Shown: positions 25,693 through 35,730 of the stretch, piece by piece
Position numbering within the stretch: position 1 is the stretch's first letter
Layout: each line of letters opens with the position of its first letter
NCBI GenBank assembly: GCA_014801735.1
Contig: JAAVDO010000005.1
Span: 22,370-86,369 of the forward strand
Direction of reading: 5' to 3'
Source: Bacteroides sp.
GTDB lineage: Bacteria > Bacteroidota > Bacteroidia > Bacteroidales > Muribaculaceae
DNA: 64,000 bases
Notes under the pieces: model-generated
Databases searched by the model: none
Seen by the model: the letters and a program-made list of their open reading frames with translations, nothing else
Told to the model about the DNA's origin: nothing
Program-made: the position numbers and the translations under genes

Positions 25693-26692
25693 CGAGAGGA
25701 ATTCTCTGGAATCTCATTTTAGACTTCAATTCAGGAAAAGAAAGAGTAAGGATTGCCCCGTCATCTGAAAGATCGGCAAACATTTCGCCAGCAAGGCGTT
25801 CAAAGGAAGCCGAGATCCATTCAAGATCGAAATGATTCAGGAAAACAGTTGATGCAAGAGTGCCTTTAAGCATTCCGGGTTGCCATTGATCGTCGGCAAC
25901 TTCAGCTCCGCCAAGGTAAATGATTTCAGTTTTGTCTGAATTGGTTACGGTAGCAAATATGTAGAAGCCGCCGGGACGAGCAAAATCGTTGTCGTTCTGC
26001 CGATCGAGATATTTCCAGATACCATCAATCCGATTGCCGGATAATCCAATACCTTGAAGCAGCTTTGAGACATCATGGTCAGTTTTTAATACCTCAGCGT
26101 TGCTCTCAGAGGATTCAACAACGAAGACTGACGGGCGGACAGTTCCAGAACACCTGAAATAAGTTTCGACAGAACCGGAACAGGTAAACGGAATGATGAA
26201 AGATACAACTTCGACAGGATAGCGGTCGCCAATAGAGATAGTGCATCTGTTGTCTGTTACAGACATAATGAGAGTGTTTTCACCACCCGTGAGTGAGATA
26301 CCGTGGTCAACATCAGTCTTAACAATAGTACTGATACTATCTTCAGACAGGGTAGTAACCGAGAGTCGAAGTCGCCGACCACCATTAACATCATCGATGT
26401 AATCAGTGTGCCGACGAACTTCTATCTCAACGGTTTCAGACGATGAAAGGTTGGTCAGCCCCAGACCCCAAGCGTTTTTTGAAATGCCACCGCGGCGTGG
26501 AGAATCGGATGGGACCGCGCATCTTGCCTCCAACACAATATTACCAAGTGGGAAATGAATCTCAGATGATCGAATCAGGGTGTCGGTTAACTCTACAGGA
26601 TGATATAGTAAATATTGTTTGTTCTTCGCATGGGATGCAGACACAACTGAACATCCCAAAATAAGACCAATAGCTATTATCGGGATGCGCAT
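25682..26692 (-). CDS. Secreted protein of unknown function
   Basis: A 336-residue protein with an N-terminal signal peptide (about 1-22). It is rich in beta-strand-like alternation and hydroxyl residues; no catalytic motif or known domain was recognised. The C-terminal part is DUF-like, with a GGFYIFATV segment. Its start overlaps miaA by 16 nt, so it is last in a long minus-strand run. Confidence 0.65.
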   Translation of the reverse strand: MRIPIIAIGLILGCSVVSASHAKNKQYLLYHPVELTDTLIRSSEIHFPLGNIVLEARCAVPSDSPRRGGISKNAWGLGLTNLSSSETVEIEVRRHTDYIDDVNGGRRLRLSVTTLSEDSISTIVKTDVDHGISLTGGENTLIMSVTDNRCTISIGDRYPVEVVSFIIPFTCSGSVETYFRCSGTVRPSVFVVESSESNAEVLKTDHDVSKLLQGIGLSGNRIDGIWKYLDRQNDNDFARPGGFYIFATVTNSDKTEIIYLGGAEVADDQWQPGMLKGTLASTVFLNHFDLEWISASFERLAGEMFADLSDDGAILTLSFPELKSKMRFQRIPLAIP

Positions 26693-27585
26693 AATTCCAA
26701 CACACTGTCATTAAACTGATCGTCTGGAAGATCTGACGAAAGCCACTCAACATGTAGGCCGCGTCGTTCCATACCACGAAACCATGTCATCTGTCGTTTG
26801 GCAAACTGGTGTATAGCTATCTCAAGTTTTTCCACCATCTCATCGTAGGATATCTTACGGGTAAGATACAGAGTGAGATACTTGTATTCCAAACCATAGG
26901 CCAATAAGCTGTCAGCACTTACACCGGAAGCAAGGAGATTACGTACCTCATCAACCATTCCGGAATCAAGACGAGAATGAAGACGGGCAGTGATATTCTT
27001 CCTCCTGGTTTCACGATCGGTCATAATTCCAATTATCAAGGGTTGTTTCCAATCTTCGGTTGAAGATTGACTGACAATCGTCTTCTCAGGATTCTGAGAG
27101 TAGAAAGTCTGGATCTCGATGGCTCTGATCGCGCGTTGAACAGTATCAGTATCAGTTGTGTTATGAAGCTGTTTCATTCCAGAAAGAATATCGCGCAATT
27201 CTTCGATAGTTTTTCCCTGAAGTGAGGCTCGTAACTGTTCGTTGCGCGGAACCTCAGGCATTATAGTACCACGCGCCAATGCCTCGACGTACATACCGGA
27301 TCCACCGCATACTACAGGAGTTTTGCCTTCGTGCTCTATCTTTGAGACAGCAGCCCGGGCATCAGTGAGGAAACGATATAGATTGTAGACTTCACCTGGC
27401 TCAACGATATCGATAAGGTGATAAGGAATTTCGCCGTATTCCTCAATGTCCTTACCAGTTCCAATATCCATCCGGCGATAGACTTGCCTGGAATCCGCTG
27501 ATACGATCTCACTGTTTATGCGTCGAGCAAGACTTACGGCACGGGCTGTTTTGCCCGTAGCTGTAGGGCCGGTAATGATAATCAT
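26677..27585 (-). CDS. miaA: tRNA dimethylallyltransferase
   Basis: A 302-residue enzyme that adds a dimethylallyl group to A37 of tRNAs reading U-starting codons. Motifs: P-loop GPTATGKT, SADSRQVYRRMDIGTGK, GGSGMYVEAL and the C-terminal YAKRQMTWFR-like segment (FAKRQMTWFRG). Length fits the family. It lies 29 nt downstream of the membrane-protein gene. Confidence 0.95.
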   Translation of the reverse strand: MIIITGPTATGKTARAVSLARRINSEIVSADSRQVYRRMDIGTGKDIEEYGEIPYHLIDIVEPGEVYNLYRFLTDARAAVSKIEHEGKTPVVCGGSGMYVEALARGTIMPEVPRNEQLRASLQGKTIEELRDILSGMKQLHNTTDTDTVQRAIRAIEIQTFYSQNPEKTIVSQSSTEDWKQPLIIGIMTDRETRRKNITARLHSRLDSGMVDEVRNLLASGVSADSLLAYGLEYKYLTLYLTRKISYDEMVEKLEIAIHQFAKRQMTWFRGMERRGLHVEWLSSDLPDDQFNDSVLELCASR

Positions 27586-27614
27586 GGTTGAAGCTGGATA
27601 GTCAATCTTAGGCG

Positions 27615-28958
27615 TTAATAATCTTTACCCTGAAATCTGCGACGCCAGAAACGGCGCAAATGAAAGAACAGATGGTCTTCATTGTCATTTGCAACATAGA
27701 GCCATCGGTTATCGTTGCAGTTGATACTAAGTTTCTTAAGATCGTCGAAATGAAAGGTCGGCCGATAGTGTCGCACTTTATACAACCGATCGCCATCGCG
27801 GTTATATGTTTTCGACGCCATCGTAACGGTGTATATTCGATATAGCTCCGCCGCCAAAGCCGGTTCGATCTGCTTCTCCTCTATGAGCTGCTGAAGCGTC
27901 AGCATTGATAGCCAGGACCCGTTGCTATATCTTTGTTCAAGCAGTGTATGATCATGATCGTTCACAAAGACAATGAAATGATAGGTGTTGGAAACCTGGC
28001 CCACACTCTCGGTAGAGTAAAGAAATTTCATTTCGGTATCTGTAAGCATCGGAATCACGCTTTTGAGGTAAGAGAGGGCGGTAGCGTGATCTATATGCCT
28101 CTGTCGACCAATTATGACTGATGCAGGGGTATCGCCTTTGGAAACGAATGGGTTGAACATATCATCAGCAGCCGGATCGGTGAAGCGCACAAATACTTTG
28201 TTATCCCAAACCAGCAGATACCTTATAGATGTCACCGGCCCACGTCTGATTTCGGAACCAATCAAATCTTGCTCGTAGTAGTGCCATAGTCCGAAATAAC
28301 GGATTCCCATGTAGATAGCGGAAAAAACAAAAAACAGGCCGGGAACTACAAAAAAGAAGTATCTATCGGCTCCGTTAAGATTCTCATTAATATATCTGAA
28401 TGAGTAGTAAACCCAATCGACACCACCGATGAACGTAGAGATCAGCAGAAGCACTTTATTCTGGAACGCTCCCTCCTGAGAAAAAATCGCGCCAAGGAAT
28501 CCTCTCTCTACCGGACCTCCATAACGGAGCCTACAATCGCGACAAAAAGGAAACTTCAACTTTGCAAGCCTTCTCCACAGAGTAAAAATCACAGTGATGG
28601 GTGTAATAACGAGAATCGGAATAACTGGCGGAGCCGCAATATCATGGTCAGTGGCAGACGAAGGCTGCAAAAGGATAATAGCAATCATCGCAAGAGCTGA
28701 CCAAAGCAATACACGGGAGGTGATGAACGGAATCAGATAGCAACAAGGATTAATACTTCTTTCGCGTGATTGTCTTATCCAGATATAAAGTAAAATATCG
28801 AGAACAACGGCAATAAACGGTATCAAGATCCATTTGCGTGCGACAACAAGTGGTGAGAGCTCCACGGCCAGAAGGCAGCCGGTGCTCACAACCCATGTTA
28901 TCCACAGAAAAATAATACCGTTTTTCCGTGTATTATTGTCGTTGGTTTCGAGACTCAT
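27615..28958 (-). CDS. Membrane protein of unknown function
   Basis: A 447-residue protein with about six hydrophobic segments in its first 250 residues (near 14-35, 43-60, 75-95, 110-130, 170-188, 205-225) and a soluble C-terminal half of about 200 residues. One CxxC pair (FCRDC, between the fourth and fifth helices) could bind metal or form a disulfide. I do not recognise a family. It starts 4 nt after the DPP-IV-type gene ends, so the two are probably cotranscribed. Confidence 0.65.
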   Translation of the reverse strand: MSLETNDNNTRKNGIIFLWITWVVSTGCLLAVELSPLVVARKWILIPFIAVVLDILLYIWIRQSRERSINPCCYLIPFITSRVLLWSALAMIAIILLQPSSATDHDIAAPPVIPILVITPITVIFTLWRRLAKLKFPFCRDCRLRYGGPVERGFLGAIFSQEGAFQNKVLLLISTFIGGVDWVYYSFRYINENLNGADRYFFFVVPGLFFVFSAIYMGIRYFGLWHYYEQDLIGSEIRRGPVTSIRYLLVWDNKVFVRFTDPAADDMFNPFVSKGDTPASVIIGRQRHIDHATALSYLKSVIPMLTDTEMKFLYSTESVGQVSNTYHFIVFVNDHDHTLLEQRYSNGSWLSMLTLQQLIEEKQIEPALAAELYRIYTVTMASKTYNRDGDRLYKVRHYRPTFHFDDLKKLSINCNDNRWLYVANDNEDHLFFHLRRFWRRRFQGKDY

Positions 28959-28962
28959 TGCG

Positions 28963-31167
28963 TCAGCGCATGTTTTTGTCGAAGTAATCGAGCATTCGGG
29001 CGTAGACCACAGTCTGATCTTTGCATCCGTTGATGAAGTGGTTCATGTTGGGGAAGATCAGCATATCACACCATCCTCCTGCCATCTGCAGATTGGCAAC
29101 ATACTGGACAGTATTAAGATAGTGGACATTGTCATCAGCCGTACCTGTCATGACAAGCAGCGGGCATTTCACCTCGGCTGTTCGATTGACAGGAGCAGAA
29201 GCCTGATATCCGTCGGGATTTTCCTGAGGTGTCTGCATATAGCGCTCGGCATACACAGTGTCATAATATCTCCAGTCGGTCACCGGCGCTACAGCTACAG
29301 CTGCCGCATAGGGAGCATTTGGCTGCGATGAAGCCATGAGGGTTTCATAACCGCCGTAGCTCCAGCCGTGGAGTCCGATTCTATTGGCATCCACATACGG
29401 CAATGATGCGGCATAACGTGCAGCATTGACCTGATCGATCGATTCAAAGTGACCAAGATTCTTGTAGACACAAGTCATGAACTCGCGACCGCGACCACCA
29501 GTTCCTCGACCATCTACGCACATGATTATGTAGCCTCGTTTGGTGAAGTAGTTAGCCCAGTTGACCGACCAGGTGTTGAGCACCTGCTGTGAGCCTGGAC
29601 CGGAATACTGAAACATCACTACAGGATATTTTTTTGACGGAGTGAAATCGGTAGGTTTAAGCATCCAGCCATTGAGTTTGTAGCCATCGCTTTCCATAGT
29701 GAAGAATTCCCTTACGGGTTCACCAGCCCAGCTGTCGGCATAAGCTGAGTTATCTTCCAGAGTCTTGATCTCCTTATCGTTGGCGGCGCTATTTAGAGTG
29801 TAGCGCGGGGGAGTTTTCACTGAGTTATAGCTAAGAGTATAAAACGCCATATCAGGACTGAAAGTAGCCGACGATGTTCCTTCGGCAGGACTGATGTCAG
29901 TAACTTTTCCGTTTCGGTCGATGCGGCTAACTGTGCGGTTTATCGGCCCGTGAGCGGTCGACTGATAATAATGGACACCCTTTTTGGAATCGAAGCCATA
30001 ATATGCAGTCACATCATAATCGCCCGCGGTGATCTGACGCACAAGGGAGCCAGAATAGGAGTATTGATATAGATGGTCATATCCGCTCCTCGACGATGTG
30101 ATCACGAAACCATCGGGAGAATAATGTATCGCCTCGTATGTATCGGTGCTTAGCCAGGCGGCAGATTCTTCGACAAGAAGCGACTTTACAACCGTCGAGA
30201 TAGGATTTGCCGAGAAAATTTCCATTCTCGTCTGATTGCGGTTGAGGGTCACAATAATCAGTCTGTCGGGGGAGTAGGCATAGGTGATTCGCGGAATATA
30301 TTCCGTCTGAAGACCCGGCAGGTCAATCTTTTTCACCTTTCTCGTCTCAACATCATAGCTATGGACCGTAACAACAGAATTTTTCTGTCCTGCCACCGGA
30401 TATTTATATGTAAACTCACCGGGATACAGTGCATACTGATTCATAGCGTCGCAAGCTCCCTCATACAACGGGAAGCTATACAGTGGCACCTCTGTTTCGT
30501 CGTAGCGCAGGAAGCACAGATTACGGTTGTCGGGTGACCAGGTCATTGAGGCTGCTGTAGAAAACTCTTCCTCATAAGTCCAGTCTGGCACGCCGTTGAT
30601 AATTCTGTTATAAGAGCCATCGGTTGTCACGGCTACCTCAGTCCAATAGTCTATTTTTCGGAGGTAGATATTGTTGTCTGCAACAAATGCTACCATTCGT
30701 CCATTAGGCGAGAAAGTTGCGGCACGCTGACGCGGATGATCAGTCGAAAGTGGCTTCAGGATGCGAGATCTTATTTCATACACATAATATTCGGCATCGA
30801 AAGAGCGCCTGTATATTGACCGACGGTTGCGGTAAACAAGAATCTTGCTGCCGTCGGGACTAAGCTGGTAACCCTGAATAGATTCGAGCGTAGTTTCACG
30901 CGTATGTGTCAGATCCATCAGTGTCTCAAGCTCTTTCCCTGTACGGGTGTCATGCTTCACAATTCGTTTGCCATCCTCTGACATCTGCAAGTAAGTAGAT
31001 CCGTCCGCAGTATAGTTAAGGGCTCTCGGGGCCGCCGGATAGCGGGCTGCACCCGTATACTTTTCAAGACCTTCGTAGGCCGATATATTATTGGCAGCCT
31101 GCGCCGGTCCTCCAATCGAGGCCGTCGCAACCATAGCCATTGTTATAAAATGAGATATGTGGTTCAT
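28963..31167 (-). CDS. Dipeptidyl-peptidase IV-type serine peptidase (S9B)
   Basis: A 734-residue exported peptidase with signal peptide (about 1-24), a beta-propeller N-terminal domain (about 50-480) and a C-terminal alpha/beta-hydrolase domain. The triad is Ser603 (GWSYGG), Asp678 (GTADDNVH) and His710 (NMNH). The YEEEF segment near residue 200 matches the double-Glu motif that anchors the substrate amino terminus, so release of X-Pro/X-Ala dipeptides in the periplasm is expected. It follows the coiled-coil gene by 35 nt. Confidence 0.92.
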   Translation of the reverse strand: MNHISHFITMAMVATASIGGPAQAANNISAYEGLEKYTGAARYPAAPRALNYTADGSTYLQMSEDGKRIVKHDTRTGKELETLMDLTHTRETTLESIQGYQLSPDGSKILVYRNRRSIYRRSFDAEYYVYEIRSRILKPLSTDHPRQRAATFSPNGRMVAFVADNNIYLRKIDYWTEVAVTTDGSYNRIINGVPDWTYEEEFSTAASMTWSPDNRNLCFLRYDETEVPLYSFPLYEGACDAMNQYALYPGEFTYKYPVAGQKNSVVTVHSYDVETRKVKKIDLPGLQTEYIPRITYAYSPDRLIIVTLNRNQTRMEIFSANPISTVVKSLLVEESAAWLSTDTYEAIHYSPDGFVITSSRSGYDHLYQYSYSGSLVRQITAGDYDVTAYYGFDSKKGVHYYQSTAHGPINRTVSRIDRNGKVTDISPAEGTSSATFSPDMAFYTLSYNSVKTPPRYTLNSAANDKEIKTLEDNSAYADSWAGEPVREFFTMESDGYKLNGWMLKPTDFTPSKKYPVVMFQYSGPGSQQVLNTWSVNWANYFTKRGYIIMCVDGRGTGGRGREFMTCVYKNLGHFESIDQVNAARYAASLPYVDANRIGLHGWSYGGYETLMASSQPNAPYAAAVAVAPVTDWRYYDTVYAERYMQTPQENPDGYQASAPVNRTAEVKCPLLVMTGTADDNVHYLNTVQYVANLQMAGGWCDMLIFPNMNHFINGCKDQTVVYARMLDYFDKNMR

Positions 31168-31202
31168 TGGAATTGAATGAATTGATATTCTATGATATAT
31201 GA

Positions 31203-32651
31203 TCAGAAAAGTCTGAGTTGTTTAGCATCGTCGGCCATTTTTGCCTTTTTGGGTGGTGCCTTATAACCAAAATCATCGTCAGCTTCAGCAACAGAAGGTA
31301 TTTTCGGTTTTTCGTTGGGTGAAGGGGCGATCAACCATTCGCTTTCGTCAATCAGTTCGTCTATAGCCGATATTTTCGGAGAAGCCTTTTTCTCAGACTT
31401 TTCACTCTGCTCTGATTTTGACGCTTTTGGCTTTCTTCCGCGTTTCGGTTTCTCCGATATCGGGGCTATGCTCTCTGCCAACGAAGCCCTGACTGCACTG
31501 AGCTCAGATTCCTTCTGAGCTAACAGATTCCTGAGTTCGGTGAGTTCGTCTTCTGCAGCTTTGGTGACTTCATTTAGCTCACGGGCGTGCGACTCGTTGA
31601 GTTGTTTTATCTGTCCAGAGAACTGTTTGTTTTCGCTGTCGATATGCTCAAGCGAAGTCAGCTTGTCTTCAAGTGATCTGTTGGTGTCGCGAAGATCAAT
31701 GATTAGACGTTCCTTTTCGTTGAATCTTATCCGAAGTTTAGCAAGATTGTCGGCTGCAAGCTTTGTCGAATCGTATTTCTTCTGCAGTTCCTCGAGTGCA
31801 TCGTTAGCGTCGGAAAGTTCTGAAAGCGTTCGGCGTTCCGACTTCTCGGCATAATCGAGATTCATCTTCAGTGTATTGAGATCAGCCTGAAGTTTGTCAC
31901 GCTCCTCGCGAATAATTTTTAGCCTTTTGTCGGCTCCGTCAAGGTCTTTTTGCCAATCATCGCTGTACTTTTCGATATCAGCTAACTGTGCCTTCAGTCG
32001 AGTGTTTTCTTCAATGATCTGCTGTACGTAGCTACTGTCGATCGGCTCTCCGGTTTCTGCTTTAAGCGTCACACTCATAGCCCGCAATTTATTCTGCATA
32101 CTAATGCTTTCAAGCTCAAACTGCTCTTTCTCAGCCAACAGACTTGCAACCTGCATTTCCAGGTCTTGAACTCTTTCGGTCAGCGCGCGCTTCTGGCTTG
32201 TAGCGCTAAGCTGTTCGTTCTGAAAATTATTACGCTGTTCTTCAAGAGCAGCGTATTGCGTCTTCAGTTTATCGAGTTTAGCCGCCAGCTCTTTCCGCTC
32301 TATTGCTATTTCCAGCTCTACCTGCCGACGTGCATCGGCCATCGCATTTTCGAGCGATTGCCTGACACCCGCATTTATTGATTCAAGAATGTACTTGCTT
32401 TGTTCTCTGGTGTTAAGGCATTTGCTCACAAACTCAGGCTGAATCTCGTTGAACAGTTCCACTACCGACGAGAAAATGTCCGTACTGAGAGTATCAAGTC
32501 TTGAACTCTCAAGCAGATTGCTTTCGGGAAGAGCCGGAGCTTCCGGTTCATCAACGTCAGACTGTTGCTGGAGTAGTTCCTGATCAGGATACTCCAGGTA
32601 GTCGTGCTCATTGATGCCGAACGCCCGTTTCATTTTGTTGAGAAATGACAT
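31203..32651 (-). CDS. Long coiled-coil protein with basic AT-hook-like tail
   Basis: A 482-residue soluble protein. The N-terminal ~70 residues are acidic; residues about 90-370 are nearly continuous heptad-type coiled coil (Glu, Lys, Leu, Gln rich). The tail carries KPKRGRKPKASKSE, resembling an AT-hook or other nucleic-acid contact, and then a Pro-rich segment. Role unknown. It is 27 nt downstream of the receiver/ATP-grasp gene, suggesting joint function. Confidence 0.7.
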   Translation of the reverse strand: MSFLNKMKRAFGINEHDYLEYPDQELLQQQSDVDEPEAPALPESNLLESSRLDTLSTDIFSSVVELFNEIQPEFVSKCLNTREQSKYILESINAGVRQSLENAMADARRQVELEIAIERKELAAKLDKLKTQYAALEEQRNNFQNEQLSATSQKRALTERVQDLEMQVASLLAEKEQFELESISMQNKLRAMSVTLKAETGEPIDSSYVQQIIEENTRLKAQLADIEKYSDDWQKDLDGADKRLKIIREERDKLQADLNTLKMNLDYAEKSERRTLSELSDANDALEELQKKYDSTKLAADNLAKLRIRFNEKERLIIDLRDTNRSLEDKLTSLEHIDSENKQFSGQIKQLNESHARELNEVTKAAEDELTELRNLLAQKESELSAVRASLAESIAPISEKPKRGRKPKASKSEQSEKSEKKASPKISAIDELIDESEWLIAPSPNEKPKIPSVAEADDDFGYKAPPKKAKMADDAKQLRLF

Positions 32652-32678
32652 GACAGAAGGATTTGGTGGTGGAGCTTA

Positions 32679-35672
32679 TCAGTTAATGGTAGATTCGGCC
32701 GGTGGATAAACAACCACGCCGCGTCCTTTTTTGCCGTCGATTCCTATAATAAGAGGAGTCTGGAATTCTACTATTCTCAATCCGTCTGATTCATATACAG
32801 CCGGGAGCTTGTCGAGTTTGCTCACATCGAAATAACCTTCGCCGGCCGACGAATCAATGGTAAAATATGCAGCTCCCATAGATGTGAGATTCTGGAAAAA
32901 GTGGGTGCCCTGACTTGGCTCAACCCTATATCCCTTCAGTGAAGCTTCGACAATGAGACGAGCCTGAGAAATATTGGGCCATTTCACAGGAATACCGAGA
33001 GCTGCGTCGCTCGATCCCCAGCGTCCCGGACCAATCAGTATATAACCCTGATTCTTCTTTATGAAATCACGGTTGACTTTTTCTATCTCCCTGGCAAGAG
33101 CCGGATTATTCATGGAATTGAATCCCTGAGGACGCACGTAGACGACGTTGAACACATCATTTACTGTGCCGTTGCCGAGGGCCTTTTCGCTTCTGAGCAG
33201 AAGATCTTCATCAGGCAGACTCATAAGATGTTCATCAACCTGTTCACTCTTGTTGACTATCGGACGTATCTGCAGCCAGTAGATTCGTCCCTTGTGCTCT
33301 GCATCGGCACTGCTGTCATCAATCATGCCGGCGAATTCTATCTCAACGGGTCGCATCATTTCGCGCTGACCGGTCGATAGCATGAATCCTATAGCCTGCG
33401 CAAGCGGGAAGGCGTTATGCTTCAGGATATTGTTGAATGTTACTACACGACGGCCTTTACCCGTATCGTAGTCTCGCAACATGTAGTTTTCGTGATCGAA
33501 GCTCGAAACCATTAGTTTCAGAGCGCCTGCATTGGCGGCGTCCTGAATCATTACCCGCTTCAGATTAAAGCCGTCGTTCACGTTGAATGTTTCCGTTATC
33601 TTCGAGGTGTCGAGTGCAAGCAGTGATGTCTGAGTGTCGCGCAAGGCCAGACTAAGTTCCGATGTCTGCAGAACTGATGCCGGATGAGCCGGTGAGAATC
33701 GCAGACTCAGTCCGCCGTCGACAATGTATTTTCCCAATCCTACTGCGATTTCGGCTACGCCTTCCTCTGGCTTTTCATCACCAACAGGGTAGTAGTTGAG
33801 CGATCTTCCGACTCCCGAGAACGACGGAAAGTAGCCTATACCTTCAACGTCCTTACCGACAACCTCCTGAATGATGACGGCCATTTTCTCCTGGTCGATC
33901 ACATTTGATGTCGCGTTCATGTAAGCCTTACTGTCGGCATAGAACACAGAGGCATATACTCCCTTTATGGCATCGCTGAGCATCTTGAGCATTTCATACC
34001 GATCGTCGACATGAGGAACCATATAGGTTGAGTAGATTCCGGCAAACGGCTGGTAATGGCTATCTTCAAGCAGTGATGAACTTCTGATAGCCAATGGTCT
34101 GTCTACTACCTCAAGCAGTGCGAAAAATGCCTCGATTAGTCGTTCCGGAAGTCGTGCTTTCAGGAAACAGTTGAGTATCTCAGTGTCGGGGGCATCGCTG
34201 AGAGCTATAGGATACAAGTTGTTGGTAGCCATAAACTCATCGAAGATATCCGTACAGAGAACCACTGTGCGAGGTATGCTGATGGTTATGCCGCCTGGAA
34301 AGTTGTCACAGATAGGATTCTTTTTTATGATCTGGTCGATGAATGCAAGACCGCGGCCCTTACCTCCCAGCGAACCGTCGCCTATTCGTGCAAAATTCGA
34401 ATAGTGGTCGAAACGGTCTTTCTGGAACACGGCTACGACGCCACGGTTTTTCATCTTGCGGTATTTGACGATCAGATCGAAGAAAAGACGACGCACCGCA
34501 GGAGCCTCATCGAGATTCCTGAATTTATGCTCCCTGACCACATTGGCTATTGGGAAAAGCGCACGCGAATACAGCCACCGCGATATGTCGTTGCTCGATG
34601 CGTGGCGCAGCAATGAATCGGCAGGAATGTCAAATATGTGATACTGCAGGTCTTTAAGATTTTTGATCCGCAGCTGTTCTTCTCCTGTATTCGGATCTGT
34701 GATTACGAAGTCGCCGAAGCCGAAACGTTCGTTGATGGCAGCGCTGAGATCTACTGGAAGTTTCTTGCTGTTTTTGTCAAGGAACACACATCCCATATCT
34801 TCTGCCTCTTTGCGGTTTTCGCTTTCCGACGATTCTATGATAAACGGCATGTGTGGCCTGCGCTCTTTGATTGCGTGGGCGAGCTTAAGTCCGGCTTTAC
34901 TATCCTTCACGCCTTCGCGGTGGAAAGACACATCGCTTATCACTCCTAAGATATTCGATCCGTATTTGTCAACGTGTAGCATCGCTTCCTCATAGTCGCG
35001 GGCAAGCATCACTTTGGGACGCCCACGCATTCTGAGCATCTGTTCGTGTGCATTGAGCGCCTCGGTCGATGCCTCCATGCTCTGATGCAGAAGGGTCTTG
35101 TAAACGTGCGGAAGCACTGAGGAGTAGAATCTCACGGAATCCTCAACCAGCAGTATCATCTGAATGCCTACATGATTGATGTCGTTCTCTGCATTCATCT
35201 TATCCTCAAGCAGCTTGATTATGGCAAGGAGCAGATCGACATTTCCAAGCCAAGAGAATACATAGTCCACTCCGCTCATATCCTCGTTTTCAAGTCGCCG
35301 TGACACGGCTCTGCTGAACGGAGTCAGTACTACCACCGGCAATTTTGGCTGAAGTGCCTTAATTTCTTTGGCGCCGGTCATGGTTTCGCTCACGGCATCA
35401 ACACCCGGCATCATTATCACCAGATCAAAATGGCGCGCCTTGATCTCTTCAAGTGCTGCAGCTGTATCAGCTACCTGCGTCACTCGTGGCGGCGAACTCA
35501 GGTTCAGGGAAACATATTCGAAATAAAGCTGTTCTTCAATGCGGCCGTCCTCTTCCATCATGAATGCATCATAGGGCGACGCTACCAGAAGCACGTTGTG
35601 GATGCGCTTCTGCATTAATTCCTGAAATGCTGTGTCCTTTAATATAAGGCGACTGAATGCTTCTTCGTTCAT
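32679..35672 (-). CDS. Receiver-domain/ATP-grasp (PEP synthase N-domain-like) protein
   Basis: A 997-residue protein often called phosphoenolpyruvate synthase in this phylum, but with different architecture. It has a first receiver-like domain without obvious phospho-site (about 24-150), then a second receiver domain (about 168-310) with acidic pair Glu177-Asp178 and putative phosphoacceptor Asp247 (GVISDVSF). Next comes an ATP-grasp domain of the PEP synthase/PPDK type (GSLGGKGRGLAF at 433-444, AIRSSSLLEDS at 528-538, QIRPIV near 830). A C-terminal domain contains GYILIGPGRWGSSD. No phosphohistidine swivel motif and no PEP-binding barrel are present, so it cannot be a classical PEP synthase. 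A signalling-dependent phosphotransferase is an inference. Confidence 0.78.
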   Translation of the reverse strand: MNEEAFSRLILKDTAFQELMQKRIHNVLLVASPYDAFMMEEDGRIEEQLYFEYVSLNLSSPPRVTQVADTAAALEEIKARHFDLVIMMPGVDAVSETMTGAKEIKALQPKLPVVVLTPFSRAVSRRLENEDMSGVDYVFSWLGNVDLLLAIIKLLEDKMNAENDINHVGIQMILLVEDSVRFYSSVLPHVYKTLLHQSMEASTEALNAHEQMLRMRGRPKVMLARDYEEAMLHVDKYGSNILGVISDVSFHREGVKDSKAGLKLAHAIKERRPHMPFIIESSESENRKEAEDMGCVFLDKNSKKLPVDLSAAINERFGFGDFVITDPNTGEEQLRIKNLKDLQYHIFDIPADSLLRHASSNDISRWLYSRALFPIANVVREHKFRNLDEAPAVRRLFFDLIVKYRKMKNRGVVAVFQKDRFDHYSNFARIGDGSLGGKGRGLAFIDQIIKKNPICDNFPGGITISIPRTVVLCTDIFDEFMATNNLYPIALSDAPDTEILNCFLKARLPERLIEAFFALLEVVDRPLAIRSSSLLEDSHYQPFAGIYSTYMVPHVDDRYEMLKMLSDAIKGVYASVFYADSKAYMNATSNVIDQEKMAVIIQEVVGKDVEGIGYFPSFSGVGRSLNYYPVGDEKPEEGVAEIAVGLGKYIVDGGLSLRFSPAHPASVLQTSELSLALRDTQTSLLALDTSKITETFNVNDGFNLKRVMIQDAANAGALKLMVSSFDHENYMLRDYDTGKGRRVVTFNNILKHNAFPLAQAIGFMLSTGQREMMRPVEIEFAGMIDDSSADAEHKGRIYWLQIRPIVNKSEQVDEHLMSLPDEDLLLRSEKALGNGTVNDVFNVVYVRPQGFNSMNNPALAREIEKVNRDFIKKNQGYILIGPGRWGSSDAALGIPVKWPNISQARLIVEASLKGYRVEPSQGTHFFQNLTSMGAAYFTIDSSAGEGYFDVSKLDKLPAVYESDGLRIVEFQTPLIIGIDGKKGRGVVVYPPAESTIN

Positions 35673-35722
35673 TGTCTGACCGCCAGATTGTGCAGGCGAA
35701 TGGGATGATTGGTTTTAAGCTA

Positions 35723-35730
35723 CAAATTTA
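35723..35730 (-). promoter_or_regulatory. -7 box for the receiver/ATP-grasp gene run
   Basis: TAAATTTG on the minus strand, about 50 nt upstream of the start codon at 35672. The upstream box is not clear. The 228-nt divergent region up to 35900 shows no other strong element. Confidence 0.4.

Noticed and set aside
32679..35672. Ordinary phosphoenolpyruvate synthase
   Set aside because: The phosphohistidine swivel and PEP-binding barrel are missing.
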